A DNA stretch of 64,000 bases from Phytophthora sp. 'mugwort' (Eukaryota; Oomycota; Peronosporomycetes; Peronosporales; Peronosporaceae): assembly GCA_033558025.1 (NCBI GenBank), contig JAUCEF010000001.1, positions 4,278,001 through 4,342,000 on the forward strand, given 5' to 3'. Every line of letters starts with the position of its first letter. Positions within the stretch are counted from its first letter, which is position 1. The position numbers and the translations under genes were made by a program. Under the pieces are notes generated by a model. That model saw only the letters and a list, made by a program, of their open reading frames with translations, ran no database searches and was not told the DNA's origin. Positions 52,984 through 64,000 of the stretch are shown here, one piece after another.

Positions 52984-53591
52984 GAGATCAGTGCGAGAGC
53001 ACCTACATGTTTTAGGGCTTCTCACTGAAGGCGTGCACTCATATGAACGGAATCTGAGCCAAGTAGAGCACAGACTGGTCTGGTGGTATGCAGACATTCG
53101 AACAGTAACCAGCGCTCCCATATCGATAAAACGTTAAATTATTTATGGAACCGTAGTAGCATTATGGTGTCTGCAAACTACCGGTCACTGCAAATTCACC
53201 GGGTCGCGCGAAGAAGTACATTGTATGTATGTGCGCCATACACAACATCATGCATAGTCACTCACATCAGCGTGTATCCCTACAAACCGGACTTTCGCCA
53301 AGTGCAACACACGTACGGCAAAGTTCTTAGTCCTTTGTCAGGCTTCTTAAAATAGGCTGACAAAGGAGAAATGTCCTGCTCGCTATTTCGTAGCACATTC
53401 TTTAGGTGGCAATTGCGTGAACTTCAATCATAAAAACCGTTCAATCGCCAATCATATCTAAACAAAACAATTGAGGCCAGCCGACGACGTCACCAGATAT
53501 GACTAAACGAGTCGACAACTTCAACATGATGCCAACTGTGTCACCCCCCCCCCCCTCCCATCGCCACAGTAGAAATAGCCTATAAGACAGG
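52984..53591. other. intergenic, one hairpin
   Basis: No gene is recognised. At 53331-53367 TCCTTTGTCAG and CTGACAAAGGA form a perfect 11-bp stem with a 15-nt loop. Sequence is otherwise unremarkable up to the oxidase gene. Confidence 0.4.
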
Positions 53592-54830
53592 ATGCAGACT
53601 GCTCATGACTGCCGTGTGCTCATTGTAGGTGGGGGTGTGATAGGCCTCACGACGGCCTTAGCGTTGCTGCAGAGCGGGTTTAAGCGCGTTGAGGTCGTCG
53701 CCGACGAGTTCGAGGCCACCACGTCCCACGTCGCAGGAGGACTGTGGCTACCCTTCGCGCTTCCCAACGGAGTGGACACGACCAGGCCTCGCAAATGGTG
53801 CCAAGTTACGTACTCGTGGTTGGAAGAACTTCGCAAGGAGAAGGGGGAAGTATTGGGCATCCACGTTGTCCTTGGTGTTGACGTGTCTGCTGTCGGAGCT
53901 CCTGAAGTGGTGAGAGAAAGGAGGTCAGTTGAGAGGCCGAGGTGGTCACTGACCAATGATGCGATGATAGGTCCATCCATACTGGGCGCATTGTGTTAAG
54001 AACTTCCGTCTGCTGAGCAAGGAAGAAGCTGCCGAGGTGTCGCCAGATGCGACACACGGCTTCGCTCTTGATGCACTCATTTACAACCCGAAGTACGTCT
54101 ACTTGGTGCATTAAGAGTGATAAGTACTGATATCTCTGTCCTGCAGGTCGTTCATGATGTGGCTTCATGAGGAGATCCGGAAGCTGGGAGGCACTTTTGA
54201 GCAGCGTCGGGTCAAGTCCCTGGACGAGGAGGTGTGCGACCTGCTGGTGAATTGCTCCGGTATATGACGAGCTTCGTATAGAGCATGTCAACATAGACTG
54301 GGTTCATGCTGTTGATGTGTTTTTTTGATGTGTTGGTGCTCATGTTGCTTCCAGGTTTGGCGGCGAAGGATCTGGCAGGAGATGACACGGTGTTTCCAAT
54401 CCGCGGCCAGATCATCAACGTGCACAACCCGAAACTGAACAAGCTGAAGGTGTCTGTCGACAAGGATGGAGAGCACACGTACATCATCCCCCGTCCAAAC
54501 GGCGACGTGGTGCTTGGTGGGACCGTGCAAGAGCATAACTGGAGCACCGATAACAACGACAGTGATGTCGATGGCGTGTGGGAGCGCTGTTGCCGTCTGT
54601 GGCCGGAGGTGCGTAATAGCAGGGTGATTGCAAAGATAGCGGGGCTCCGTCCCGGCCGCACAGGAGGTGTCCGCCTGGAGATGCAGGCTGTTCCAACAAA
54701 ACGTGGTGCGGTGCTGATTCACAACTATGGGCACGGCGGATCAGGCCACACGTTGCACTGGGGCTGCGCGCAAGAAGTGGCTGAGCTGGCGGAGCAGTAC
54801 TTCCCTACTGGACTTCCGAGTAAGTTGTAG
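53592..54830 (+). CDS. D-amino-acid oxidase
   Basis: Four exons: 53592-53909, 53971-54092, 54147-54259 and 54355-54830, all GT-AG and in phase; 342 residues. The enzyme oxidises D-amino acids with FAD, making H2O2, usually in peroxisomes. Seen: the FAD-binding VLIVGGGVIGLTTALALLQS; ATTSHVAGGLWLPFALP; VHPYWAHCVKNFRLLSKEEA, which appears only when the 61-nt intron (53910-53970) is removed; the substrate-side segment HTYIIPRPNGDVVLGGTVQE; and the closing NYGHGGSGHTLHWGCAQEV, the family signature. The C-terminus is LPSKL, close to a peroxisomal SKL signal (PTS1 -SKL), which supports peroxisomal location. Confidence 0.88.
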
Positions 54831-55035
54831 CGACTTTAGTCAAAAGTAACGGAAGATTCCTGGTGAAGTTGTCTAGAGTCAAGGGATACAGTAATTGATC
54901 ACGCCCTCGACGAGACGCGCGAGCAAGTTCGAACCACTACTCGGGAATACTAGAGGATTAGATATCCGTAGGCTAAGTTCATATCATATACAAAGCAGAG
55001 CACATAGTCGTCGGCACAGCAGTTTGTTGCAACAT
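54831..55035. other. short intergenic region
   Basis: No gene is recognised between the oxidase stop and the 3' end of the convergent oxidoreductase. Confidence 0.4.
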
Positions 55036-55854
55036 CTACTCGAACTTCTTCAGATCAGCATGGCTCCACTCCTTGAGTCCTTTAGCACCGCTTTCATAGT
55101 CCGACACCATGCCCTTGGCCACAGCCTTCACTGTGATCTGGTACGCCTGCATCAACAAGCATTCTCCCTCCGTCAGAAACTCCACGTTCGCCCACCCCAT
55201 TTTATCCATAACAACTCACCCCCGGGATCATCCAGCCGAACATCTTCTCGGTACCTCGCAGCAGGTCTCCGCGCTGCAGCATGCCTGGTCGGAAGATGGA
55301 CAAGCGCTCGAACGTCATCTGCTGCACCTTGTCCTCCACCTCACCTTTTGTCTGCGGGTACAGGAACCAGCTGTTCTTGTCGGCGCCCTGCGACGTCAGC
55401 AGACCAAAGTAGGGCACGCTCGCAGACTTCGATAGCTCCGCGAACTTGGTCACATACTCCAGATCCACTGCAACAGTAGCACCACAGTGTTAGCACAAAT
55501 GAACCTTAATACGGCTTCAGGAGTTGCTCTACCTTTCCGGAAGGCCTCCGCCGAGCCAGCGTCTTTGCGGGTCGTGCCTAGGCACGAGAAGGCAGCGTCA
55601 ACCTTGTCAGTTGCCTTGATATCCGCCTCCGAGAGGCTGTTGAAGTCCACCTGGCGCACCTCCAGTTTACTCTTGGCCGCCTCGGCGTCTAGGGACGGGA
55701 ATGTTGAGCTCCAAGATGACTCCGGTACTTCGCGACGCGCCAATGCAATGACCTTGGAGCACTTGGTGGAGGCAACCAATTCCGCCACGAGGTCGCGGCC
55801 CACGGCGCCGGTGGAGCCGATCACAAGCGCAACGTACGGGGACATTAAATTCAT
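55036..55854 (-). CDS. TIP30/HTATIP2-like NAD(P)-binding protein (copy 1)
   Basis: Three exons, 55854-55533, 55467-55220 and 55146-55036; about 226 residues. Members are atypical short-chain dehydrogenase-fold proteins that bind NADPH and regulate transcription or trafficking in animals. Seen: the Rossmann start [38 protein letters not shown] before the first intron, then VPYFGLLTSQGADKNSW and [12 protein letters not shown] (the Y-x3-K catalytic-type pair). The Y-x3-K is thus present. The ATG at 55845 (MSPYV) is an equally good start. It has a tandem paralogue at 56709-57613 with the same first-intron position. Confidence 0.82.
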
Positions 55855-56708
55855 GCTCCTATCAGAATAGGGAGATCTGTAAATGAGCTTTTTCGTCTGT
55901 TACTTTAGCGAGGCTGCGACATGTGACATGGGCTCACAATCATTCTGCGCGGTTATAGCTAGTATTGCACATGCTAATGTGGATTTGTATGGGGGGCTTG
56001 GAGGTTGATGATGTTTGATCCGCGCGGTCTGGCAACGCGGCTCCCTGTCAAACGATGGGGCCTCATCGACACGTTTGATGTCTATTTTTTGTGCTGGTAG
56101 GTAGATTGGACGGATTTTTTTTCTGTCTAAAGTCTGCGGACAGATTTCGCAAAGTCCGCAGTCTGAACGCTGTTCAAATATTTTGTCTTCGGACAGATTT
56201 TCCGCCACCGCCTTTGCACTGAAACGACCTCCACTCATATACCCTATTGAAGCTAAAAACCACTCATCGGTTTCCTTTCGGCACGTGTCGCGCAGCGGGT
56301 CGTGAAAATGACACTAGGTAAGAACCCGCGTTAAAGGTAAGCCCCACCGACAACGAGACATAAGTGATGTGGGGACGACGGGCGTATCAAAACGCTTGTC
56401 GTGAATCCAGATATCTCTGGGGGAGTGAGATTAGTGATCGTGGAGTTAAGAGGACGAGCGCCAATCCGAGAGCTATAACAAATGAGAGTCAAATTCGGCG
56501 TCGCGCCGAGATGTTCATGTTGACTGCATAGCGTACCATTATCTTTTTTTTTTCACACTCAAAATTTGAGTGTGAAAGCAAAAATTTCACTAGCATTTAA
56601 TGGTTAGTCGAACTCTGTAAATCTACAAACGATCAAATACTGAGAACACACATGATTCCCTTTCTTCTTCCCGGCACGTAGGGCATTTTCATCTGGCACT
56701 GTCGTATC
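55855..56708. other. intergenic between tandem paralogues
   Basis: A minus frame at 56238-55900 (112 codons) contains CGLCEICPQTLDRKK and some short direct and inverted copies of GTCTGCGGACAGATTT, but no recognised domain. A perfect hairpin lies at 56551-56577. Confidence 0.35.
56551..56577. repeat. perfect 13-bp-arm palindrome
   Basis: TTTCACACTCAAA, one base, TTTGAGTGTGAAA, preceded by a poly-T run. It lies 130 bp downstream of the 3' end of copy 2. Confidence 0.5.
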
Positions 56709-57613
56709 CTACAGCTCGGACTGTTTGTCCGCTGTAGCAGGTGCAGTCTCGTACTGCTTTAAATCGGAGTTGCTCCATTCCGTCAGTCCCTTGTTACCAT
56801 GTTCGTAGTCATCAACAATTCCCTTCGCAATTGCCCGAGTCGAAATCTACATGTAACACCCACCAAAAATAGTCAATAAACGCCCCTGAAAAAGGCATGT
56901 GATGGTGATCGGTGACTTACACTGGGTAAGAAGTATTGAGCAATCAACTCGACGGTACGCGTGAGCTCACCTCGATTAATCAGACCTGGTCGGAAGATGG
57001 AGGTTCGCTTGAATGCCAACTTCTTAACGTTCTCCTCCACTTCGCCCTTCGTCTGCGGGTACAAGAACCAACTGTTCTTGTTGGCATTCTACGTGATAGT
57101 ACACAAATCAGCCCCAACTGTCTCCGCCCAAACGCACTCGCGGTAATTTCCCTTACACTAGCAGTCACTAGGCCGAAGTACGGCACTCTTGCATCCTTAG
57201 CCAGTTTCGCAAACTTGCTCACGTACTCCAAATCCACTGTACGCACACACCCAGACCAGGTTTAGTTTATTCAGTAAAAAGAAAATAAAAAAAATATTCA
57301 AACCTTTGCGAAAAGCTTCGGCCGAGCCTGCATCTTTACGAGTCGTACCCAAACACGAGAAGGCAGCATCGATGTCGGCTGGAACCTTCTTCCAGTCGCG
57401 ATGCAACTCCTCGAAGTCCACGTGGATGATTTCCAGTTTGTTATGCGCTGCAGCGACATCCATCGAAGGGAACGCGTCCCCCCATTGAGTTTCAGGGATT
57501 GCACGACGTGTCAGAGCGATCACTTTTGTGCACGATGCGGATCCCACCAATTCCGCTACTACATCACGCCCGACGGCGCCTGTGGCGCCCTGGACCAGAG
57601 CGACGTATCCCAT
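56709..57613 (-). CDS. TIP30/HTATIP2-like NAD(P)-binding protein (copy 2)
   Basis: Four exons, 57613-57304, 57236-57157, 57088-56921 and 56846-56709, in phase; about 231 residues. The Rossmann start reads [20 protein letters not shown]. The first splice site is at exactly the same codon as in copy 1 (EAFRK/VDLEYV). Exon 2 ends at VTAS, and exon 3 begins [20 protein letters not shown], so copy 2 has an extra intron (57156-57089) that splits copy 1's second exon. The tail is about 10 residues longer ([13 protein letters not shown]). Same fold and possible roles as copy 1; the two are tandem, same strand. Confidence 0.82.
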
Positions 57614-59254
57614 TCTCGAATATAACACGAAAAGTGCTCGTAATTTAATAAGTTGCGCGCATGTTGCTTTCGCGTTGCACCAGTTTTCTGTTGTTGCACT
57701 AACATAATCAAAGCCTTTTTTTATTCAAAGGTGTACTCGAATCGAAAAACATCTTCAAAGTGGGACTCGATAATTAGGCTGCCGATACTAACTCTAAAAA
57801 AAGCTAGATTTTACGAAACCTATACGTCATCGTTAGGCAGGAACGGCGCAGATGGCGCGCAACGGCGTGAACGTGCCGCCCTGAATGACCATCACGACGG
57901 CGGTGTGCCAAGAATTCTACTCGGTTGGCGCGCCTGCACGACTGCCTGATGAACCCTAGACGAGGTGTGCCATGTTCGCCGACACGACGCACCCGCTGCT
58001 GGTATCGGTGCGCCCGGGCGTGGCCATTTCGATTCCCCGTCATGATGGACACGGGGCTGAACCTGGGATTGAATGACGGGATCGTCAAGAGCGTGGCCAA
58101 CGCGCGTCGACAGCTTCGCGGACGACTGGTACCGTCGTCTGCTGCAGATATTGGCGACGTGGTGGCGGAGCACCCGCACGACGACTTCGAGGCCGAGCTG
58201 ATGTGGTTGAGATTGGTTGTTGCCACGTGCCAGTTGTTCTGTTGGTGTAGTGTTAGTTTTGCCGCTACTAAACTAAATTCAGCTGACAGGTAATACTGTT
58301 TAATCATGTTTATACAGCGGCAAAACTAAACGATCTTCAAAAGCTTCAGCAATCTTGATCGACCAGCTATGAGGAACATGGACAAGAAAGGATTTAGTAC
58401 GAATGAAATGAAACCGAATTTATTATTCTATGAACAAAGTGAAGTATGAAAGGAGAAAGATTGACAACGAAGTACTCGAACGAGTTGTCAACTTAATAGC
58501 GTGCGGAAGCCGGGTCCAGATCATCGGGATCATTGTCGATGTTGCTTCCATCAGTTGGGCTTGTGTCATTCTCGCTGTCGACTCAGTACCATCACTTTTG
58601 TAGCCATCCACCGGGACAAATACAAGGCTGCAGCATCAACAACTCAACAAGCTAGTCAAACTCGACTAGAAATCCTTTTTTTTATCTAGTAGATGTCCAG
58701 AGACCTGTGAACGTTAGACCAGGGCGTCCCATCAAGACTAAGTAGGTAGTTCACGGTCCGGAACGCAACCCACGATGTAAAAATGTAGTTCACCACTAGC
58801 TTGTTCAGATATTCTTGTGTGAGTCGGTCGGGTTTATTTTCCGGATCAGCAAGCGACAACTCTGAGTCGATACTCGTTCGGAGCCGCTTGTTTGCTGGTG
58901 AAAATGTAATCATTTCTGTCTTTAATTTTCCACTGTTCACACTTCTTAGTATGTGGCGCTCAAGCTTCTGGACCCTGGCATTCGTAATCATCTCGTGCCA
59001 CCTTTCTGCATTCAGCATCCTTCTTCTCTATAAATGATCCCGAACGTCTGCACGTGATCTCCACGCTGGCGATCTTCTCACGATTCTGATAGAAGCGCGC
59101 ACGCACGTCATTAGTGGCAAACAGCACGTAGATAGGCTTACAGCCGTATTGCAGCTGCTGTTCTCTAACGTTATGCATACCAGTCGCGGTCCGCCTCAAG
59201 ACAAACCTTGCTCTGCTCGCCGCCCGAGGTTGGACGCGGGATTGATGTTGCACT
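57614..59254. other. no gene recognised; scattered frames
   Basis: A plus frame at 57925-58293 (122 codons) and minus frames at 58686-59018 and 59253-58960 look weakly protein-like (for example ARVQKLERHILRSVNSGKLK). None match a family I know. They are probably pieces of an old transposon next to the hAT element. The first eight bases of the hAT target duplication are at 59247-59254. Confidence 0.35.
59247..59254. repeat. hAT #2 target duplication, left
   Basis: GTTGCACT; the right copy at 61158-61165 reads GTTTCATT (six of eight identical). Confidence 0.45.
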
Positions 59255-61157
59255 CAGGGCTTCCGACAATAAGACTCCAATGTCATTGCACTGGTGCAGT
59301 AAAATAGATAACTGCGTTGACATCAGCAGCACCAGACAAATCAATTATTCAATAGTTCAAGCACAATACTGCAGCAATTGTAGCGCAAATTTGATTGAGC
59401 TGTTAACTGACCATGCAACTACGAGTCCTACGCGGTGGGGCGGTTCACAACCGTGCTGATTGTCTTCGCCGTCCAGAACTGTCGATTCGCCTTCAAGAAG
59501 AGCAGCATTTCCAGGTGAACGGGCAGCATGCTTGTGCGGTGATGAGAGAGTAGATGCTTCGACTACAAAAAAGCGCTACACCCAGTTAGACGTTGGCAGA
59601 ACATACGGTAGCAGCGGATACTCGACGCGTCCTTGGCGTTCCTGTCTGCGCTTTTTCAGCACCTTCTCTGCAAACCCCATCTTCGTCACGGACGTCACAA
59701 CCTCAGGGTGCTTGTGCGCGCCTCAAATGGGCACAGCAGCACGCGCTGCCCAGCACGCAAGCTATCGCTGATCCCCATTAAAACGGAGACACATGCAGAC
59801 TCGAAGTCTTGGTCGTGCACGATGTGTGCATCAGCTCCGATATAGCCTGATAGACTAGGGTACTGCTCAATGAGGGCATTAACAGGTCGCGTATGCCGAG
59901 CAGAGAGACTCCGTTGACACTTTGTAACTGGAGGAACGCTGACTCAAAGTCCTTGAGCACCTCTACCAGCGACTGGAGCTTGTTCTCCTCCCGTCTGCTC
60001 GGCATCTGCAGCGATGCAGTCATCGGTGGTGCAGATGAAGTTCCTCAGCTGGAAGAAACGTGTGATCATGGCGAAAGTGCTCGATCAACGAGTGACATTG
60101 CGAAGAACCGGTCGCAAAACGGCTTTTTTTCCCCAAAAAATCAAAAACTGTGCAACAGTAGCACCAATACGTTAGTTCAAATAAAATACCGAAAAACAAA
60201 ATATAACTTACCGGAGTTTCGCAGCAGCGTTGAGACATCGCAACTTCCCCTTCAACGTGTTCCCGCTTGTAGAGAATTGGCTCACAGCTAGTCAGATACG
60301 CTTTGATCGCCAAGTTCAAACGGTGGCTAGCACAACCAACGAGCGGGACTTCCAAAACTGCAGCAACGCGCCCATGTTGTCACCAGTGAAACGGCTTGAA
60401 AATGCCCAGATTTGAACGCAAAAAAATGACGTGGGCTCCCGCCGTGTGATCATCAGTCTTGTCGTCAACTAGCGGGCCATCTCGAGGAGAACTGTCTCAG
60501 CGCGCCCGTCGTGGTGCTCCGAATGGAACGTCCAGCCATCAAAAATGATGCCAAACTTCGGGGCAGCACCGATATGGTAGCTCGGCCTCCTTCGTGACCA
60601 GCCCGAGGTACTTAATCAGTGTCTCAGTGCAGATACCGGGGAGGGAACAGTAATTGCGCACTGAGATGTTTTCAGGGAACGTCAAGGGCAGGTTGCATGA
60701 AACCGTCTAGTCCATCCAGCAGTAGATAGTTTGCGACTTTGTGTCCATGAAGACCACAAGCGTCCCGCTATCGGCCCCACTGGCAGTCATCGTGACCTCG
60801 TAGTCGGGATGCTTCTGGCGGACGTGGTTGAGAACGTTCGTGTAACCGGTGCCGGGGTCTTGCTTCCGCACTTTGGAGCACTGGCAGCGAAAGTACCCGG
60901 TCGGCTCGTCTTGTTCGTCGAGCACCGAGGTGAAGAAATAAGTCGATACTTGCTTCGAGTTAAACTCTGGGGCAGAGGCCATGGTCCTGGTGTTGTTGAC
61001 GTGGCTAGCGAAAGTAGAAATGAACTAACGAGACTGCGGTGAGTCGAGTCGTGAAGCCTTAGACCGTATTGTCGTGATGAGCACGGGAGCAACCGAACGA
61101 CTGGCTGTGGCACCATTATTGATAAAAACAGCTAGATACATAATACTTTGAGCCCTG
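59255..61157 (-). mobile_element. hAT DNA transposon #2, degenerate
   Basis: A 1903-bp element on the minus strand. Ends are CAGGGCTTCC at 59255 and CAGGGCTCAA (reverse strand) at 61157, flanked by octamers GTTGCACT/GTTTCATT. The transposase is decayed but in normal order, unlike hAT #1. Confidence 0.65.
59440..60975 (-). pseudogene. hAT #2 transposase pseudogene
   Basis: The minus strand gives, in order: a BED finger (FNSKQVSTYFFTSVLDEQ, FRCQCSKVRK and LNHVRQKHPDYE, starting at the ATG about 60981); LPLTFPENISVRNYCSLPG; GWTFHSEH-like sequence; EVPLVGCASHRLNLAIKAY (60020-60355); and the C-terminal HLEMLLFLKANRQFWTAKTI at about 59480. A possible unspliced or intron-like AT-rich piece interrupts the region near 60130-60210. 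Stops and shifts kill the gene. It is the best internal reference for reading the inverted segment in hAT #1. Confidence 0.65.
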
Positions 61158-61165
61158 GTTTCATT

Positions 61166-62783
61166 TTTATTCATGAAATAAAATAATTTTGGAATATTCT
61201 GTTTGGAAATAAGTTATCAAATTTTTGATCTTGCCCTCACCAATGAATAATTTCACGGAAATATTATGGTATATTCTCAGTAATGGGGCTTCGTTTGATG
61301 TTGACACGGTAGCAACTCGTCAATGGCAATTAATGTATGCTGGCTCCGATCTGACAATTCTGAGAATTCTGATAATTAAAAATCAGACTAAAAGAGTGGG
61401 GCACTACATTTATCGCATGGCGGGTGGGGCACTATTAATGGGATTGGGCACAATCCCAGGTTTTACAGTAGATTGATAAGTTCCGTCACTGGCAACTCTG
61501 GTTAATAGATCGTGAGAGCATGGCTCTTCTGGTTCATCACACTCGCATTCTGGTACTTTACGAGACCTGTGCCGCTAGGCGCCCTAGATGCTCTTCATAT
61601 AGGGGGAGTTCTTGATGCGCTCTGCACATTATGGACAGCCCCTTTCCAACAACGTTTGGTGGACATCTAGTATTACTAGTTCGGAACCCCTGGTTGCACT
61701 TTGATTTCGGTTTTGTATACGTGCGAAGATCATATTATTTATATGAATGTCATCAGTATTTACCAAGGTAGCCTTATATTAATAAGCAAATTGCCATATA
61801 AACTAATTTGGCAGATTAGGCAGGCGATTAATCTGTACACAGTTAGAACTATTTAGCAGCTTAAATCGATTAGCATCAGAAACAACACTATGTTGATATT
61901 TCCTCTTTGACCGGGACAATTTTACGAACCAGGTACAAGATGCCCCATCAGAACAGCGAATGTAGTCACCAAATATCTTACTAACAACCACACTCGCTGA
62001 TGCATAAGCTTTAACTGCTCCAACAGCGTCATTTCCAATGCTGTACCTCTGCTGACGCAGACCTTCTAGCCCTGCATCGCCCGTATCGCCTGCTCCACTG
62101 GCCATCTTGATCTGGTGGTGAAGGCTAAAAGGCATACAATTAGGTTAATGTGACATATTATTATTTTTATGCTGTCTTTCGAAAACTTTTGATGCCATGT
62201 ATTATGTTGTTCATGCAGTTGAAAAATGGTTTAATATGTACAAGGCAGCTATTATTTGCCTGGTGATGAGTTACTGATCGTCGGTTGGAAAGTCATTTGT
62301 ATAAAAAAAACTGGCGTGCCAACCGCCGCCCGTTCGCCCGACATGGAGATAATGGATTTAGGATTTTGTAAGCAATTGAACCCATACAGTATCGACAGGC
62401 AACTAATCAGATCGACGGACCCATTTCAACAGTAAATACTGCATCCAATAGTGCTGCTCCCAGTGGTGACGGCTTTAAGGTGTTCGTTAATTAATCACTG
62501 GGTACGGGAACCCTCCCAAGTCTGCACCGACAATTTACACGTGTTTGCGCGAATCGAAGCCACTGTGTTTCTCTGATTATGGACGTTCGCGTTGGAAACT
62601 CATTAGCCTGACGGCAGTTAGACCCGTGTTCAGGTAGAGAATGCGTTCTGTAACGAGCATAAAAACCATTCTGGCTGGTCAAAATTAAACTTGTACAGTG
62701 TATCAATTAAGCCAATTCGTTTTCCGAACTATGCGTTCTGGGCACAGCTTCAGGAGTTGTACTAACCAGTGTATACGTGTGCC
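61166..62783. other. AT-rich, no gene recognised
   Basis: The frame on the minus strand at 62135-61803 (SASVVVSKIFGDYIRCSDG) is the only protein-like one and could be a transposon fragment. No promoter or RNA gene was recognised. Confidence 0.35.
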
Positions 62784-62915
62784 ATGATCGTCACCTTTGT
62801 TGCCACTATCGCTGTAGTCATAGGTGCCTGTTGTAGTGCGGTCTTAGCTGCCGCGGACAAGCGCGGCGGTCGGCAGCCACCTGGCCCCCATGCGGTTTCC
62901 AGCGCATGCGGTTAA
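62784..62915 (+). CDS. small ORF with an N-terminal hydrophobic segment
   Basis: 43 residues from an ATG to a TAA: MIVTFVATIAVVIGACCSA resembles a signal peptide or anchor, followed by LAAADKRGGRQPPGPHAVSS. It lies upstream of a possible transposase remnant and could be the start of that element's first ORF or a random frame. Support is weak. Confidence 0.2.
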   Translation: MIVTFVATIAVVIGACCSAVLAAADKRGGRQPPGPHAVSSACG

Positions 62916-63189
62916 AAGCGCTCTCCGCACGCCGGATACATGCTGCTACACACGAAGCAACGCTGCAACAGGAAGTCGCTCCCATTCATTTGTGAGGTGG
63001 TGCGTGCAGCGTGGGGCCGCAAGCCCTCCCCAAACTTCAAGCACCACCTTATCAAGCGTGTTGCACTGACCATATGATGTACCCCACGCAACGCTGTACG
63101 GTGGACCAGGCGGCATTAGTGCTGAGCATTCCAAAGCATCGTGCATTTGTTATAAAAACGAGATTGTTAATGTGCTAGGCGCTATGACA

Positions 63190-63560
63190 AAAGGTTCGTC
63201 GTCATGCCGTCTGTGGATGAGGCAGTGGCTTCCCAAGTAATACCAGGAACGATTGGTGCCGTCGATGGGAAGCTGGTTCAGATCGTATGACTTCACGATT
63301 GCAAGTGGTCGTACTGTCGTAAGAACTTTCTGCGGTGACTTTACAAGCAAATCGTCGACACTGCGGCCTATCCGTCCGTACACTATTCCGCCCTGACACT
63401 GTTGCGGGACAAGTTTTGAGGGGCACCCCTCGAACCTTTCCCTTGTCGGCCAGGCTAAGCAGGACGCATATTTGTGGAGTAGAATGAAACACAGTTTGTT
63501 CGTGCAGTTAGGTTGGTGGAGCTACCTCTGAAGGCGGATTCGTCTTGCCGCAAAAAGCAA
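63190..63560 (+). pseudogene. possible PIF/Harbinger-like transposase remnant
   Basis: The plus strand reads MPSVDEAVASQVIPGTIGAV followed by DGKLVQI; after a shift comes CKWSYCRKNF. The combination GAVDG and a following YCRKNF/YCRKGF is typical of DDE transposases of PIF/Harbinger elements, where the D in the VDG motif is catalytic. Stops and frameshifts are several. Identification rests on two short motifs only. Confidence 0.3.
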
Positions 63561-63589
63561 GTGCACCCCTAAGCACTAAGACCACATCA

Positions 63590-64000
63590 GGGATCTGCAT
63601 TGTTTCGCTTTCGTTGAGTCCACACTGTTGGGACTGGGTTTTAGCTGAAGAGCTCATACCCGCTCAGCTGTTTTCGCGAGAGTAGCCTCAGATCGCTTTG
63701 TTTCCCTTGCTTGGATAGCGACACTTTTTTCTGCTTTGTTTTGAGCAGCGGCCCTCATGTTTTTTTTTCGCTTCAATCCGGGCTCAGTTTTTTTTGCTTC
63801 TACAGCGATCCACTTCTCCTGTTTTGCCTGAGCTTTGGCAGCTCATTTGTCCTCCTTGGCTTTATTTTCGGCAGCTGACTTATTATCTTTTGCCTGGGCG
63901 GCAGCAAATCTGTCCCGATTTTAAGTGCCGCAGCGACAATTGTCGAGTTTATTTTGCACTCGTTCCTTCGTTCCTTCGCTTTGACCGCCTTGGCATCTGC
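63590..64000 (-). pseudogene. Lys/Ala-rich broken ORF
   Basis: From the right window edge, the minus strand reads ADAKAVKAKERRNE and, after a shift, AAAQAKDNKSAAENKAKEDK, KAQAKQEKWIAVEAKK, then AAAQNKAEKSVAIQARETKR. An Ala/Lys/Glu composition with repeated KA dipeptides suggests a coiled or low-complexity basic protein. At least one in-frame stop and one frameshift occur; the start lies beyond the window. Function unknown. Confidence 0.35.

Overview
The window looks like nuclear DNA of an oomycete, most likely Phytophthora or a close relative. Genes are compact, with short GT-AG introns of about 55-100 nt or none. Several genes have an oomycete-type initiator just upstream of the ATG (core TCATTYY followed by a CA/WTTT stretch). 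A flagellar WD40 gene fits a zoosporic organism. Degenerate Ty1/copia, Ty3/gypsy and hAT elements flank the genes. No replicon, operon or CRISPR structure is visible. Species assignment is inference; no database search was possible.

Layout. (1) 1-16.3 kb is a graveyard of mobile DNA: the 3' end of a copia element with a 221-bp LTR; a second, badly decayed copia element; a chromo-like plus cysteine-peptidase-like remnant; an hAT element (8154-12525) whose transposase was first interrupted by a 2.2-kb element with ~150-bp terminal inverted repeats and an 8-bp target duplication, and which also carries a local inversion; then a gypsy element on the minus strand. (2) 16.6-46 kb is a dense housekeeping island with genes on both strands: a secretory-type glucose-6-phosphate dehydrogenase, a LicD/fukutin-like membrane protein, RPAP1, a phytanoyl-CoA-dioxygenase-like protein, a PX-domain protein, a coiled-coil protein, an LRR/cysteine-rich single-pass receptor-like protein in 11 exons, a TPX2-like spindle protein, an inorganic pyrophosphatase, a RINGv+FHA protein, CFAP52, mitochondrial EF-G2 and a PLAC8 protein. 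(3) 46-53.5 kb is gene-poor. It is dominated by an inverted duplication of ~0.8 kb whose arms each encode a tiny secreted peptide, transcribed divergently; a third, frameshifted relative lies at 52.8-52.9 kb. (4) 53.5-57.6 kb carries a D-amino-acid oxidase and two tandem TIP30/HTATIP2-like oxidoreductases. (5) 57.6-64 kb is repeat-rich again: a second hAT element with matching ends and a partly decayed target duplication, a possible PIF/Harbinger-like remnant and a lysine/alanine-rich broken ORF.

How genes work together. Most of the island is unrelated housekeeping: NADPH supply, Pol II assembly, mitochondrial ribosome recycling, mitotic spindle and cilium. The genes are single transcription units, often divergent (LicD/RPAP1, 245 bp apart) or convergent with short gaps (G6PD/LicD 46 bp, CFAP52/EF-G2 88 bp). 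The best candidates for undescribed biology are the tiny secreted peptide family in the inverted duplication, the receptor-like gene with one leucine-rich repeat per exon, and the nested TIR element of unassigned superfamily.
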